This document shows positions 36,157-50,374 of a stretch of DNA of 64,000 bases, piece by piece. The notes beneath the pieces were generated by a model. It was not told the DNA's origin, did no database searches, and worked only from the letters and a program-made list of their open reading frames with translations. Position 1 is the stretch's first letter, and each line of letters starts with the position of its first letter. The stretch is taken from assembly GCA_029718625.1 (NCBI GenBank), contig JAINUF010000027.1, positions 2,278,676-2,342,675 of the forward strand. The letters run 5' to 3'. Position numbers and translations under genes: made by a program. Origin of the DNA: Synaphobranchus kaupii (lineage: Eukaryota; Chordata; Actinopteri; Anguilliformes; Synaphobranchidae).

Positions 36157-38588
36157 GTCATTATCGCTCAAATATACAGTTGATTAATTTTTTTAATTTC
36201 CGTTTGTAAATTTTAAATGAATTTTTCTTCAAATTTAAAATGCAAACATTTCAATAGCTTCTGTGACATGTGACTAAGATGCCTCAAACCAACTGTAATG
36301 TTGTCAGATACATTCTCCAATTTACAAGCAATGCTTTTTCGAATTTTCCTTTTGTAAATTTTAAATAGATTTTTCTTCAAAATAAAAGCACTAAAATTTC
36401 AATAGCTTCTGTGACATATGATGAAGACGCATGCCTCAAACCAATTTTAGTGTTGTCAAAGACGTTATAGCTCAAATATACAGTTGATTAATTTTTAAAT
36501 TTTCCATTTGTAAATTTTGAATGAATTTTTCTTCAAATTTAAAATGCAAACATTTCAATAGCTTCTGTGACATGTGACTAAGATGCCTCAAACCAACTGT
36601 AATGTTGTCAGATGCATTCTCCAATTTACAAGCAATGCTTTTTCCAATTTTCCTTTTGTAAATTTTAAATAGATTTTTATTCAAAACAAAAGCATTAAAA
36701 TTTCAATAGCTTCTGTGACATATGATGAAGACGCATGCCTCAAACCAATTTTAGTGTTGTCAAAATCATTATAGCTCAAATATACAGTTGATTCATTTTT
36801 AAAATTTCCGTTTGTAAATTTCAAATGTATTTTTCTTCAAATTTAAAATGTAAACATTTCAATAGCTTCTGTGACATGTGACTAAGATGCCTCAAACCAA
36901 CTGTAATGTTGTCAGATACATTCTCCAATTTACAAGCAATGCTTTTTCCAATTTTCCTTTTGTAAATTTTAAATAGATTTTTATTCAAAATAAAAGCACT
37001 AAAATTTCAATAGCTTCTGTGACATATGATGAAGACGCATGCCTCAAACCAATTTTAGTGTTGTCAAAGACGTTATAGCTCAAATATACAGTTGATTAAT
37101 TTTTTAATTTTCCATTTGTAAATTTTGAATGAATTTTTCTTCAAATTTAAAATGCAAACATTTCAATAGCTTCTGTGACATGTGACTAAGATGCCTCAAA
37201 CCAACTGTAATGTTGTCAGATGCATTCTCCAATTTACAAGCAATGCTTTTTCCAATTTTCCTTTTGTAAATTTTAAATAGATTTTTATTCAAAATAAAAG
37301 CACTAAAATTTCAATAGCTTCTGTGACATATGATGAAGACGCATGCCTCAAACCAATTTTAGTGTTGTCAAAGTCATTATCGCTCAAATATACAGTTGAT
37401 TAATTTTTTAAATTTCCGTTTGTAAATTTTAAATGAATTTTTCTTCAAATTTAAAATGCTAACATTTCAATAGCTTCTGAGACATGTGACTAAGATGCCT
37501 CAAACCAACTGTAATGTTGTCAGATACATTCTCCAATTTACAAGCAATGCTTTTTCGAATTTTCCTTTTGTAAATTTTAAATAGATTTTTATTCAAAATA
37601 AAAGCACTAAAATTTCAATAGCTTCTGTGACATATGATGAAGACGTAAGCCTCAAACCAATTTTAGTGTTGTCAAAGACATTATAGCTCAAATATACAGT
37701 TGATTAATTTTTAAATTTTCCATTTGTAAATTTTAAATGTATTTTTCTTCAAATTTAAAATGTAAACATTTCAATAGCTTCTGTGACATGTGACTAAGAT
37801 GCCTCAAACCAACTGTAATGTTGTCAGATACATTCTCCAATTTACAAGCAATGCTTTTTCCAATTTTCCTTTTGTAAATTTTAAATAGATTTTTATTCAA
37901 AATAAAAGCACTAAAATTTCAATAGCTTCTGTGACATATGATGAAGACGCATGCCTCAAACCAATTTTAGTGTTGTCAAAGACGTTATAGCTCAAATATA
38001 CAGTTGATTAATTTTTTAATTTTCCATTTGTAAATTTTGAATGAATTTTTCTTCAAATTTAAAATGCAAACATTTCAATAGCTTCTGTGACATGTGACTA
38101 AGATGCCTCAAACCAACTGTAATGTTGTCAGATGCATTCTCCAATTTACAAGCAATGCTTTTTCCAATTTTCCTTTTGTAAATTTTAAATAGATTTTTAT
38201 TCAAAATAAAAGCACTAAAATTTCAATAGCTTCTGTGACATATGATGAAGACGTATGCCTCAAACCAATTTTAGTGTTGTCAAAGACATTATAGCTCAAA
38301 TATACAGTTGATTAATTTTTAAATTTTCCATTTGTAAATTTTAAATGTATTTTTCTTCAAATTTAAAATGTAAACATTTCAATAAATTCTGTGACATGTG
38401 ACTAAGATGCCTCAAACCAACTGTAATGTTGTCAGATACATTCTCCAATTTACAAGCAATGCTTTTTCCAATTTTCCTTTTGTAAATTTTAAATAGATTT
38501 TTCTTCAAAATAAAAGCACTAAAATTTCAATAGCTTCTGTGACATATGATGAAGACGCATGCCTCAAACCAATTTTAGTGTTGTCAAA
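36077..38588 (+). repeat. 2432-bp duplicated segment, copy 2
   Basis: This is the partner of 33645-36156 and ends where half B switches from the agtcattatcg to the agacgttatag type. Beyond it, the sequence to about 40.3 kb resembles 32.5-34.25 kb at a shift of 6080 bp, which is 3648 + 2432. Confidence 0.78.
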
Positions 38589-38822
38589 GACGTTATAGCT
38601 CAAATATACAGTTGATTAATTTTTAAATTTTCCATTTGTAAATTTTGAATGAATTTTTCTTCAAATTTAAAATGCAAACATTTCAATAGCTTCTGTGACA
38701 TGTGACTAAGATGCCTCAAACCAACTGTAATGTTGTCAGATGCATTCTCCAATTTACAAGCAATGCTTTTTCCAATTTTCCTTTTGTAAATTTTAAATAG
38801 ATTTTTATTCAAAACAAAAGCA

Positions 38823-41800
38823 TTAAAATTTCAATAGCTTCTGTGACATATGATGAAGACGCATGCCTCAAACCAATTTTAGTGTTGTCAAAGACGTTAT
38901 AGCTCAAATATACAGTTGATTAATTTTTAAATTTTCCATTTGTAAATTTTGAATGAATTTTTCTTCAAATTTAAAATGCAAACATTTCAATAGCTTCTGT
39001 GACATGTGACTAAGATGCCTCAAACCAACTGTAATGTTGTCAGATACATTCTCCAATTTACAAGCAATGCTTTTTCCAATTTTCCTTTTGTAAATTTTAA
39101 ATAGATTTTTATTCAAAACAAAAGCATTAAAATTTCAATAGCTTCTGTGACATATGATGAAGACGCATGCCTCAAACCAATTTTAGTGTTGTCAAAATCA
39201 TTATAGCTCAAATATACAGTTGATTCATTTTTAAAATTTCCGTTTGTAAATTTTAAATGTATTTTTCTTCAAATTTAAAATGTAAACATTTCAATAGCTT
39301 CTGTGCCATGTGACTAAGATGCCTCAAACCAACTGTAATGTTGTCAGATACATTCTCCAATTTACAAGCAATGCTTTTTCCAATTTTCCTTTTGTAAATT
39401 TTAAATAGATTTTTATTCAAAATAAAAGCACTAAAATTTCAATAGCTTCTGTGACATATGATGAAGACGCATGCCTCAAACCAATTTTAGTGTTGTCAAA
39501 GACGTTATAGCTCAAATATACAGTTGATTAATTTTTTAATTTTCCATTTGTAAATTTTGAATGAATTTTTCTTCAAATTTAAAATGCAAACATTTCAATA
39601 GCTTCTCTGACATGTGACTAAGATGCCTCAAACCAACTGTAATGTTGTCAGATGCATTCTCCAATTTACAAGCAATGCTTTTTCCAATTTTCCTTTTGTA
39701 AATTTTAAATAGATTTTTATTCAAAATAAAAGCACTAAAATTTCAATAGCTTCTGTGACATATGATGAAGACGCATGCCTCAAACCAATTTTAGTGTTGT
39801 CAAAGTCATTATCGCTCAAATATACAGTTGATTAATTTTTTTAATTTCCGTTTGTAAATTTTAAATGAATTTTTCTTCAAATTTAAAATGCAAACATTTC
39901 AATAGCTTCTGTGACATGTGACTAAGATGCCTCAAACCAACTGTAATGTTGTCAGATACATTCTCCAATTTACAAGCAATGCTTTTTCGAATTTTCCTTT
40001 TGTAAATTTTAAATAGATTTTTCTTCAAAATAAAAGCACTAAAATTTCAATAGCTTCTGTGACATATGATGAAGACGCATGCCTCAAACCAATTTTAGTG
40101 TTGTCAAAGACGTTATAGCTCAAATATACAGTTGATTAATTTTTAAATTTTCCATTTGTAAATTTTGAATGAATTTTTCTTCAAATTTAAAATGCAAACA
40201 TTTCAATAGCTTCTGTGACATGTGACTAAGATGCCTCAAACCAACTGTAATGTTGTCAGATGCATTCTCCAATTTACAAGCAATGCTTTTTCCAATTTTC
40301 CTTTTGTAAATTTTAAATAGATTTTTATTCAAAACAAAAGCATTAAAATTTCAATAGCTTCTGTGACATATGATGAAGACGCATGCCTCAAACCAATTTT
40401 AGTGTTGTCAAAGACGTTATAGCTCAAATATACAGTTGATTAATTTTAAAATTTTCCATTTGTAAATTTTGAATGAATTTTTCTTCAAATTTAAAATGCA
40501 AACATTTCAATAGCTTCTGTGACATGTGACTAAGATGCCTCAAACCAACTGTAATGTTGTCAGATACATTCTCCAATTTACAAGCAATGCTTTTTCCAAT
40601 TTTCCTTTTGTAAATTTTAAATAGATTTTTATTCAAAACAAAAGCATTAAAATTTCAATAGCTTCTGTGACATATGATGAAGACGCATGCCTCAAACCAA
40701 TTTTAGTGTTGTCAAAATCATTATAGCTCAAATATACAGTTGATTCATTTTTAAAATTTCCGTTTGTAAATTTTAAATGTATTTTTCTTCAAATTTAAAA
40801 TGTAAACATTTCAATAGCTTCTGTGACATGTGACTAAGATGCCTCAAACCAACTGTAATGTTGTCAGATACATTCTCCAATTTACAAGCAATGCTTTTTC
40901 CAATTTTCCTTTTGTAAATTTTAAATAGATTTTTATTCAAAATAAAAGCACTAAAATTTCAATAGCTTCTGTGACATATGATGAAGACGCATGCCTCAAA
41001 CCAATTTTAGTGTTGTCAAAGACGTTATAGCTCAAATATACAGTTGATTAATTTTTTAATTTTCCATTTGTAAATTTTGAATGAATTTTTCTTCAAATTT
41101 AAAATGCAAACATTTCAATAGCTTCTGTGACATGTGACTAAGATGCCTCAAACCAACTGTAATGTTGTCAGATGCATTCTCCAATTTACAAGCAATGCTT
41201 TTTCCAATTTTCCTTTTGTAAATTTTAAATAGATTTTTATTCAAAATAAAAGCACTAAAATTTCAATAGCTTCTGTGACATATGATGAAGACGCATGCCT
41301 CAAACCAATTTTAGTGTTGTCAAAGTCATTATCGCTCAAATATACAGTTGATTAATTTTTTAAATTTCCGTTTGTAAATTTTAAATGAATTTTTCTTCAA
41401 ATTTAAAATGCTAACATTTCAATAGCTTCTGAGACATGTGACTAAGATGCCTCAAACCAACTGTAATGTTGTCAGATACATTCTCCAATTTACAAGCAAT
41501 GCTTTTTCGAATTTTCCTTTTGTAAATTTTAAATAGATTTTTATTCAAAATAAAAGCACTAAAATTTCAATAGCTTCTGTGACATATGATGAAGACGCAT
41601 GCCTCAAACCAATTTTAGTGTTGTCAAAGACGTTATAGCTCAAATATACAGTTGATTAATTTTTAAATTTTCCATTTGTAAATTTTGAATGAATTTTTCT
41701 TCAAATTTAAAATGCAAACATTTCAATAGCTTCTGTGACATGTGACTAAGATGCCTCAAACCAACTGTAATGTTGTCAGATACATTCTCCAATTTACAAG

Positions 41801-44088
41801 CAATGCTTTTTCCAATTTTCCTTTTGTAAATTTTAAATAGATTTTTATTCAAAATAAAAGCACTAAAATTTCAATAGCTTCTGTGACATATGATGAAGAC
41901 GCATGCCTCAAACCAATTTTAGTGTTGTCAAAGACGTTATAGCTCAAATATACAGTTGATTAATTTTTTAATTTTCCATTTGTAAATTTTGAATGAATTT
42001 TTCTTCAAATTTAAAATGCAAACATTTCAATAGCTTCTGTGACATGTGACTAAGATGCCTCAAACCAACTGTAATGTTGTCAGATGCATTCTCCAATTTA
42101 CAAGCAATGCTTTTTCCAATTTTCCTTTTGTAAATTTTAAATAGATTTTTATTCAAAACAAAAGCATTAAAATTTCAATAGCTTCTGTGACATATGATGA
42201 AGACGCATGCCTCAAACCAATTTTAGTGTTGTCAAAGACGTTATAGCTCAAATATACAGATGATTAATTTTTAAATTTTCCATTTGTAAATTTTGAATGA
42301 ATTTTTCTTCAAATTTAAAATGCAAACATTTCAATAGCTTCTGTGACATGTGACTAAGATGCCTCAAACCAACTGTAATGTTGTCAGATGCATTCTCCAA
42401 TTTACAAGCAATGCTTTTTCCAATTTTCCTTTTGTAAATTTTAAATAGATTTTTATTCAAAACAAAAGCATTAAAATTTCAATAGCTTCTGTGACATATG
42501 ATGAAGACGCATGCCTCAAACCAATTTTAGTGTTGTCAAAGACGTTATAGCTCAAATATACAGATGATTAATTTTTAAATTTTCCATTTGTAAATTTTGA
42601 ATGAATTTTTCTTCAAATTTAAAATGCAAACATTTCAATAGTTTCTGTGACATGTGACTAAGATGCCTCAAACCAACTGTAATGTTGTCAGATACATTCT
42701 CCAATTTACAAGCAATGCTTTTTCCAATTTTTCTTTTGTAAATTTTAAATAGATTTTTATTCAAAACAAAAGCATTAAAATTTCAATAGCTTCTGTGACA
42801 TATGATGAAGACGCATGCCTCAAACCAATTTTAGTGTTGTCAAAATCATTATAGCTCAAATATACAGTTGATTCATTTTTAAAATTTCCGTTTGTAAATT
42901 TTAAATGTATTTTTCTTCAAATTTAAAATGTAAACATTTCAATAGCTTCTGTGACATGTGACTAAGATGCCTCAAACCAACTGTAATGTTGTCAGATACA
43001 TTCTCCAATTTACAAGCAATGCTTTTTCCAATTTTCCTTTTGTAAATTTTAAATAGATTTTTATTCAAAATAAAAGCACTAAAATTTCAATAGCTTCTGT
43101 GACATATGATGAAGACGCATGCCTCAAACCAATTTTAGTGTTGTCAAAGTCATTATAGCTCAAATATACAGTTGATTAATTTTTAAAATTTCCGTTTGTA
43201 AATTTTGAATGAATTTTTCTTCAAATTTAAAATGCAAACATTTCAATAGCTTCTGTGACATGTGACTAAGATGCCTTAAACCAACTGTAATGTTGTTAGA
43301 TGCATTCTCCAATTTACAAGCAATGCTTTTTCCAATTTTCCTTTTGTAAATTTTAAATAGATTTTTATTCAAAATAAAAGCACTAAAATTTCAATAGCTT
43401 CTGTGACATATGATGAAGACGCATGCCTCAAACCAATTTTAGTGTTGTCAAAGTCATTATAGCTCAAATATACAATTGATTACTTTTTAAAATTTCCGTT
43501 TGTAAATTTTAAATGTATTTTTCTTCAAATTTAAAATGCAAACATTTCAATAGCTTCTGTGACATGTGACTAAGATGCCTCAAACCAACTGTAATGTTGT
43601 CAGATACATTCTCCAATTTACAAGCAATGCTTTTTCCAATTTTCCTTTTGTAAATTTTAAATAGATTTTTATTCAAAACAAAAGCATTAAAATTTCAATA
43701 GCTTCTGTGACATATGATGAAGACGCATGCCTCAAACCAATTTTAGTGTTGTCAAAATCATTATAGCTCAAATATACAGTTGATTAATTTTTAAAATTTC
43801 CGTTTGTAAATTTTAAATGTATTTTTCTTCAAATTTAAAATGTAAACATTTCAATAGCTTCTGTGACATGTGACTAAGATGCCTCAAACCAACTGTAATG
43901 TTGTCAGATACATTCTCCAATTTACAAGCAATGCTTTTTCCAATTTTCCTTTTGTAAATTTTAAATAGATTTTTATTCAAAATAAAAGCACTAAAATTTC
44001 AATAGCTTCTGTGACATATGATGAAGACGCATGCCTCAAACCAATTTTAGTGTTGTCAAAGACGTTATAGCTCAAATATACAGTTGAT
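38823..44088 (+). repeat. 5.27-kb segmental duplicate, copy 1 (shift 9728)
   Basis: This segment matches 48551-53816 at a distance of 32 x 304 = 9728 bp. Shared rare changes are gtgccatgtg (39305 and 49033), ttctctgac (39606 and 49334), cagatgatt (42258 and 51986), the poly-T change atttttctttt (near 42727 and 52455), gccttaaacc with gttgttaga (43273 and 53001) and caattgattac (near 43472 and 53200). Its first part also recurs at about 45.2-47.0 kb (shift 6384). Confidence 0.82.
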
Positions 44089-44215
44089 TCATTTTTAAAT
44101 TTTCCATTTGTAAATTTTGAATGCATTTTTCTTCAAATTTAAAATGCAAACATTTCAATAGCTTCTGTGACATGTGACTAAGATGCCTCAAACCAACTGT
44201 AATGTTGTCAGATGC

Positions 44216-47030
44216 ATTCTCCAATTTACAAGCAATGCTTTTTCCAATTTTCCTTTTGTAAATTTTAAATAGATTTTTATTCACAATAAAAGCACTAAAA
44301 TTTCAATAGCTTCTGTGACATATGATGAAGACGCATGCCTCAAACCAATTTTAGTGTTGTCAAAGACGTTATAGCTCAAATATACAGTTGATTAATTTTT
44401 AAATTTTCCATTTGTAAATTTTGAATGAATTTTTCTTCAAATTTAAAATGCAAACATTTCAATAGTTTCTGTGACATGTGACTAAGATGCCTCAAACCAA
44501 CTGTAATGTTGTCAGATACATTCTCCAATTTACAAGCAATGCTTTTTCCAATTTTCCTTTTGTAAATTTTAAATAGATTTTTATTCAAAATAAAAGCACT
44601 AAAATTTCAATAGCTTCTGTGACATATGATGAAGACGCATGCCTCAAACCAATTTTAGTGTTGTCAAAGTCATTATCGCTCAAATATACAGTTGATTAAT
44701 TTTTTAAATTTCCGTTTGTAAATTTTAAATGAATTTTTCTTCAAATTTAAAATGCTAACATTTCAATAGCTTCTGAGACATGTGACTAAGATGCCTCAAA
44801 CCAACTGTAATGTTGTCAGATACATTCTCCAATTTACAAGCAATGCTTTTTCGAATTTTCCTTTTGTAAATTTTAAATAGATTTTTATTCAAAATAAAAG
44901 CACTAAAATTTCAATAGCTTCTGTGACATATGATGAAGACGCATGCCTCAAACCAATTTTAGTGTTGTCAAAGACGTTATAGCTCAAATATACAGTTGAT
45001 TAATTTTTAAATTTTCCATTTGTAAATTTTGAATGAATTTTTCTTCAAATTTAAAATGCAAACATTTCAATAGCTTCTGTGACATGTGACTAAGATGCCT
45101 CAAACCAACTGTAATGTTGTCAGATACATTCTCCAATTTACAAGCAATGCTTTTTCCAATTTTCCTTTTGTAAATTTTAAATAGATTTTTATTCAAAATA
45201 AAAGCACTAAAATTTCAATAGCTTCTGTGACATATGATGAAGACGCATGCCTCAAACCAATTTTAGTGTTGTCAAAGACGTTATAGCTCAAATATACAGT
45301 TGATTAATTTTTAAATTTTCCATTTGTAAATTTTGAATGAATTTTTCTTCAAATTTAAAATGCAAACATTTCAATAGCTTCTGTGACATGTGACTAAGAT
45401 GCCTCAAACCAACTGTAATGTTGTCAGATACATTCTCCAATTTACAAGCAATGCTTTTTCCAATTTTCCTTTTGTAAATTTTAAATAGATTTTTATTCAA
45501 AACAAAAGCATTAAAATTTCAATAGCTTCTGTGACATATGATGAAGACGCATGCCTCAAACCAATTTTAGTGTTGTCAAAATCATTATAGCTCAAATATA
45601 CAGTTGATTCATTTTTAAAATTTCCGTTTGTAAATTTTAAATGTATTTTTCTTCAAATTTAAAATGTAAACATTTCAATAGCTTCTGTGCCATGTGACTA
45701 AGATGCCTCAAACCAACTGTAATGTTGTCAGATACATTCTCCAATTTACAAGCAATGCTTTTTCCAATTTTCCTTTTGTAAATTTTAAATAGATTTTTAT
45801 TCAAAATAAAAGCACTAAAATTTCAATAGCTTCTGTGACATATGATGAAGACGCATGCCTCAAACCAATTTTAGTGTTGTCAAAGACGTTATAGCTCAAA
45901 TATACAGTTGATTAATTTTTTAATTTTCCATTTGTAAATTTTGAATGAATTTTTCTTCAAATTTAAAATGCAAACATTTCAATAGCTTCTCTGACATGTG
46001 ACTAAGATGCCTCAAACCAACTGTAATGTTGTCAGATGCATTCTCCAATTTACAAGCAATGCTTTTTCCAATTTTCCTTTTGTAAATTTTAAATAGATTT
46101 TTATTCAAAATAAAAGCACTAAAATTTCAATAGCTTCTGTGACATATGATGAAGACGCATGCCTCAAACCAATTTTAGTGTTGTCAATGTCATTATCGCT
46201 CAAATATACAGTTGATTAATTTTTTTAATTTCCGTTTGTAAATTTTAAATGAATTTTTCTTCAAATTTAAAATGCAAACATTTCAATAGCTTCTGTGACA
46301 TGTGACTAAGATGCCTCAAACCAACTGTAATGTTGTCAGATACATTCTCCAATTTACAAGCAATGCTTTTTCGAATTTTCCTTTTGTAAATTTTAAATAG
46401 ATTTTTCTTCAAAATAAAAGCACTAAAATTTCAATAGCTTCTGTGACATATGATGAAGACGCATGCCTCAAACCAATTTTAGTGTTGTCAAAGACGTTAT
46501 AGCTCAAATATACAGTTGATTAATTTTTAAATTTTCCATTTGTAAATTTTGAATGAATTTTTCTTCAAATTTAAAATGCAAACATTTCAATAGCTTCTGT
46601 GACATGTGACTAAGATGCCTCAAACCAACTGTAATGTTGTCAGATGCATTCTCCAATTTACAAGCAATGCTTTTTCCAATTTTCCTTTTGTAAATTTTAA
46701 ATAGATTTTTATTCAAAACAAAAGCATTAAAATTTCAATAGCTTCTGTGACATATGATGAAGACGCATGCCTCAAACCAATTTTAGTGTTGTCAAAGACG
46801 TTATAGCTCAAATATACAGTTGATTAATTTTAAAATTTTCCATTTGTAAATTTTGAATGAATTTTTCTTCAAATTTAAAATGCAAACATTTCAATAGCTT
46901 CTGTGACATGTGACTAAGATGCCTCAAACCAACTGTAATGTTGTCAGATACATTCTCCAATTTACAAGCAATGCTTTTTCCAATTTTCCTTTTGTAAATT
47001 TTAAATAGATTTTTATTCAAAACAAAAGCA
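44216..47030 (+). repeat. 3344-bp higher-order repeat (11 units), copy 1
   Basis: This segment matches about 47560-50374 at 11 x 304 bp. It shares ttcacaataaa (44281 and 47625), gtgccatgtg (45689 and 49033) and ttctctgac (near 45990 and 49334). A private change, gtcaatgtcatt near 46186, marks this copy. The right edge coincides with a hybrid half A at 47021-47040. Confidence 0.78.
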
Positions 47031-47559
47031 CTAAAATTTCAATAGCTTCTGTGACATATGATGAAGACGCATGCCTCAAACCAATTTTAGTGTTGTCAAA
47101 GTCATTATAGCTCAAATATACAATTGATTACTTTTTAAAATTTCCGTTTGTAAATTTTAAATGTATTTTTCTTCAAATTTAAAATGCAAACATTTCAATA
47201 GCTTCTGTGACATGTGACTAAGATGCCTCAAACCAACTGTAATGTTGTCAGATACATTCTCCAATTTACAAGCAATGCTTTTTCCAATTTTCCTTTTGTA
47301 AATTTTAAATAGATTTTTATTCAAAACAAAAGCATTAAAATTTCAATAGCTTCTGTGACATATGATGAAGACGCATGCCTCAAACCAATTTTAGTGTTGT
47401 CAAAATCATTATAGCTCAAATATACAGTTGATTAATTTTTAAAATTTCCGTTTGTAAATTTTAAATGTATTTTTCTTCAAATTTAAAATGTAAACATTTC
47501 AATAGCTTCTGTGACATGTGACTAAGATGCCTCAAACCAACTGTAATGTTGTCAGATAC

Positions 47560-50374
47560 ATTCTCCAATTTACAAGCAATGCTTTTTCCAATTTTCCTTT
47601 TGTAAATTTTAAATAGATTTTTATTCACAATAAAAGCACTAAAATTTCAATAGCTTCTGTGACATATGATGAAGACGCATGCCTCAAACCAATTTTAGTG
47701 TTGTCAAAGACGTTATAGCTCAAATATACAGTTGATTAATTTTTAAATTTTCCATTTGTAAATTTTGAATGAATTTTTCTTCAAATTTAAAATGCAAACA
47801 TTTCAATAGTTTCTGTGACATGTGACTAAGATGCCTCAAACCAACTGTAATGTTGTCAGATACATTCTCCAATTTACAAGCAATGCTTTTTCCAATTTTC
47901 CTTTTGTAAATTTTAAATAGATTTTTATTCAAAATAAAAGCACTAAAATTTCAATAGCTTCTGTGACATATGATGAAGACGCATGCCTCAAACCAATTTT
48001 AGTGTTGTCAAAGTCATTATCGCTCAAATATACAGTTGATTAATTTTTTAAATTTCCGTTTGTAAATTTTAAATGAATTTTTCTTCAAATTTAAAATGCT
48101 AACATTTCAATAGCTTCTGAGACATGTGACTAAGATGCCTCAAACCAACTGTAATGTTGTCAGATACATTCTCCAATTTACAAGCAATGCTTTTTCGAAT
48201 TTTCCTTTTGTAAATTTTAAATAGATTTTTATTCAAAATAAAAGCACTAAAATTTCAATAGCTTCTGTGACATATGATGAAGACGCATGCCTCAAACCAA
48301 TTTTAGTGTTGTCAAAGACGTTATAGCTCAAATATACAGTTGATTAATTTTTAAATTTTCCATTTGTAAATTTTGAATGAATTTTTCTTCAAATTTAAAA
48401 TGCAAACATTTCAATAGCTTCTGTGACATGTGACTAAGATGCCTCAAACCAACTGTAATGTTGTCAGATACATTCTCCAATTTACAAGCAATGCTTTTTC
48501 CAATTTTCCTTTTGTAAATTTTAAATAGATTTTTATTCAAAATAAAAGCACTAAAATTTCAATAGCTTCTGTGACATATGATGAAGACGCATGCCTCAAA
48601 CCAATTTTAGTGTTGTCAAAGACGTTATAGCTCAAATATACAGTTGATTAATTTTTAAATTTTCCATTTGTAAATTTTGAATGAATTTTTCTTCAAATTT
48701 AAAATGCAAACATTTCAATAGCTTCTGTGACATGTGACTAAGATGCCTCAAACCAACTGTAATGTTGTCAGATACATTCTCCAATTTACAAGCAATGCTT
48801 TTTCCAATTTTCCTTTTGTAAATTTTAAATAGATTTTTATTCAAAACAAAAGCATTAAAATTTCAATAGCTTCTGTGACATATGATGAAGACGCATGCCT
48901 CAAACCAATTTTAGTGTTGTCAAAATCATTATAGCTCAAATATACAGTTGATTCATTTTTAAAATTTCCGTTTGTAAATTTTAAATGTATTTTTCTTCAA
49001 ATTTAAAATGTAAACATTTCAATAGCTTCTGTGCCATGTGACTAAGATGCCTCAAACCAACTGTAATGTTGTCAGATACATTCTCCAATTTACAAGCAAT
49101 GCTTTTTCCAATTTTCCTTTTGTAAATTTTAAATAGATTTTTATTCAAAATAAAAGCACTAAAATTTCAATAGCTTCTGTGACATATGATGAAGACGCAT
49201 GCCTCAAACCAATTTTAGTGTTGTCAAAGACGTTATAGCTCAAATATACAGTTGATTAATTTTTTAATTTTCCATTTGTAAATTTTGAATGAATTTTTCT
49301 TCAAATTTAAAATGCAAACATTTCAATAGCTTCTCTGACATGTGACTAAGATGCCTCAAACCAACTGTAATGTTGTCAGATGCATTCTCCAATTTACAAG
49401 CAATGCTTTTTCCAATTTTCCTTTTGTAAATTTTAAATAGATTTTTATTCAAAATAAAAGCACTAAAATTTCAATAGCTTCTGTGACATATGATGAAGAC
49501 GCATGCCTCAAACCAATTTTAGTGTTGTCAAAGTCATTATCGCTCAAATATACAGTTGATTAATTTTTTTAATTTCCGTTTGTAAATTTTAAATGAATTT
49601 TTCTTCAAATTTAAAATGCAAACATTTCAATAGCTTCTGTGACATGTGACTAAGATGCCTCAAACCAACTGTAATGTTGTCAGATACATTCTCCAATTTA
49701 CAAGCAATGCTTTTTCGAATTTTCCTTTTGTAAATTTTAAATAGATTTTTCTTCAAAATAAAAGCACTAAAATTTCAATAGCTTCTGTGACATATGATGA
49801 AGACGCATGCCTCAAACCAATTTTAGTGTTGTCAAAGACGTTATAGCTCAAATATACAGTTGATTAATTTTTAAATTTTCCATTTGTAAATTTTGAATGA
49901 ATTTTTCTTCAAATTTAAAATGCAAACATTTCAATAGCTTCTGTGACATGTGACTAAGATGCCTCAAACCAACTGTAATGTTGTCAGATGCATTCTCCAA
50001 TTTACAAGCAATGCTTTTTCCAATTTTCCTTTTGTAAATTTTAAATAGATTTTTATTCAAAACAAAAGCATTAAAATTTCAATAGCTTCTGTGACATATG
50101 ATGAAGACGCATGCCTCAAACCAATTTTAGTGTTGTCAAAGACGTTATAGCTCAAATATACAGTTGATTAATTTTAAAATTTTCCATTTGTAAATTTTGA
50201 ATGAATTTTTCTTCAAATTTAAAATGCAAACATTTCAATAGCTTCTGTGACATGTGACTAAGATGCCTCAAACCAACTGTAATGTTGTCAGATACATTCT
50301 CCAATTTACAAGCAATGCTTTTTCCAATTTTCCTTTTGTAAATTTTAAATAGATTTTTATTCAAAACAAAAGCA
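47560..50374 (+). repeat. 3344-bp higher-order repeat, copy 2
   Basis: This is the partner of 44216-47030. It overlaps the downstream 5.27-kb duplicate, showing that successive exchanges are nested rather than simple end-to-end copies. Confidence 0.75.
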
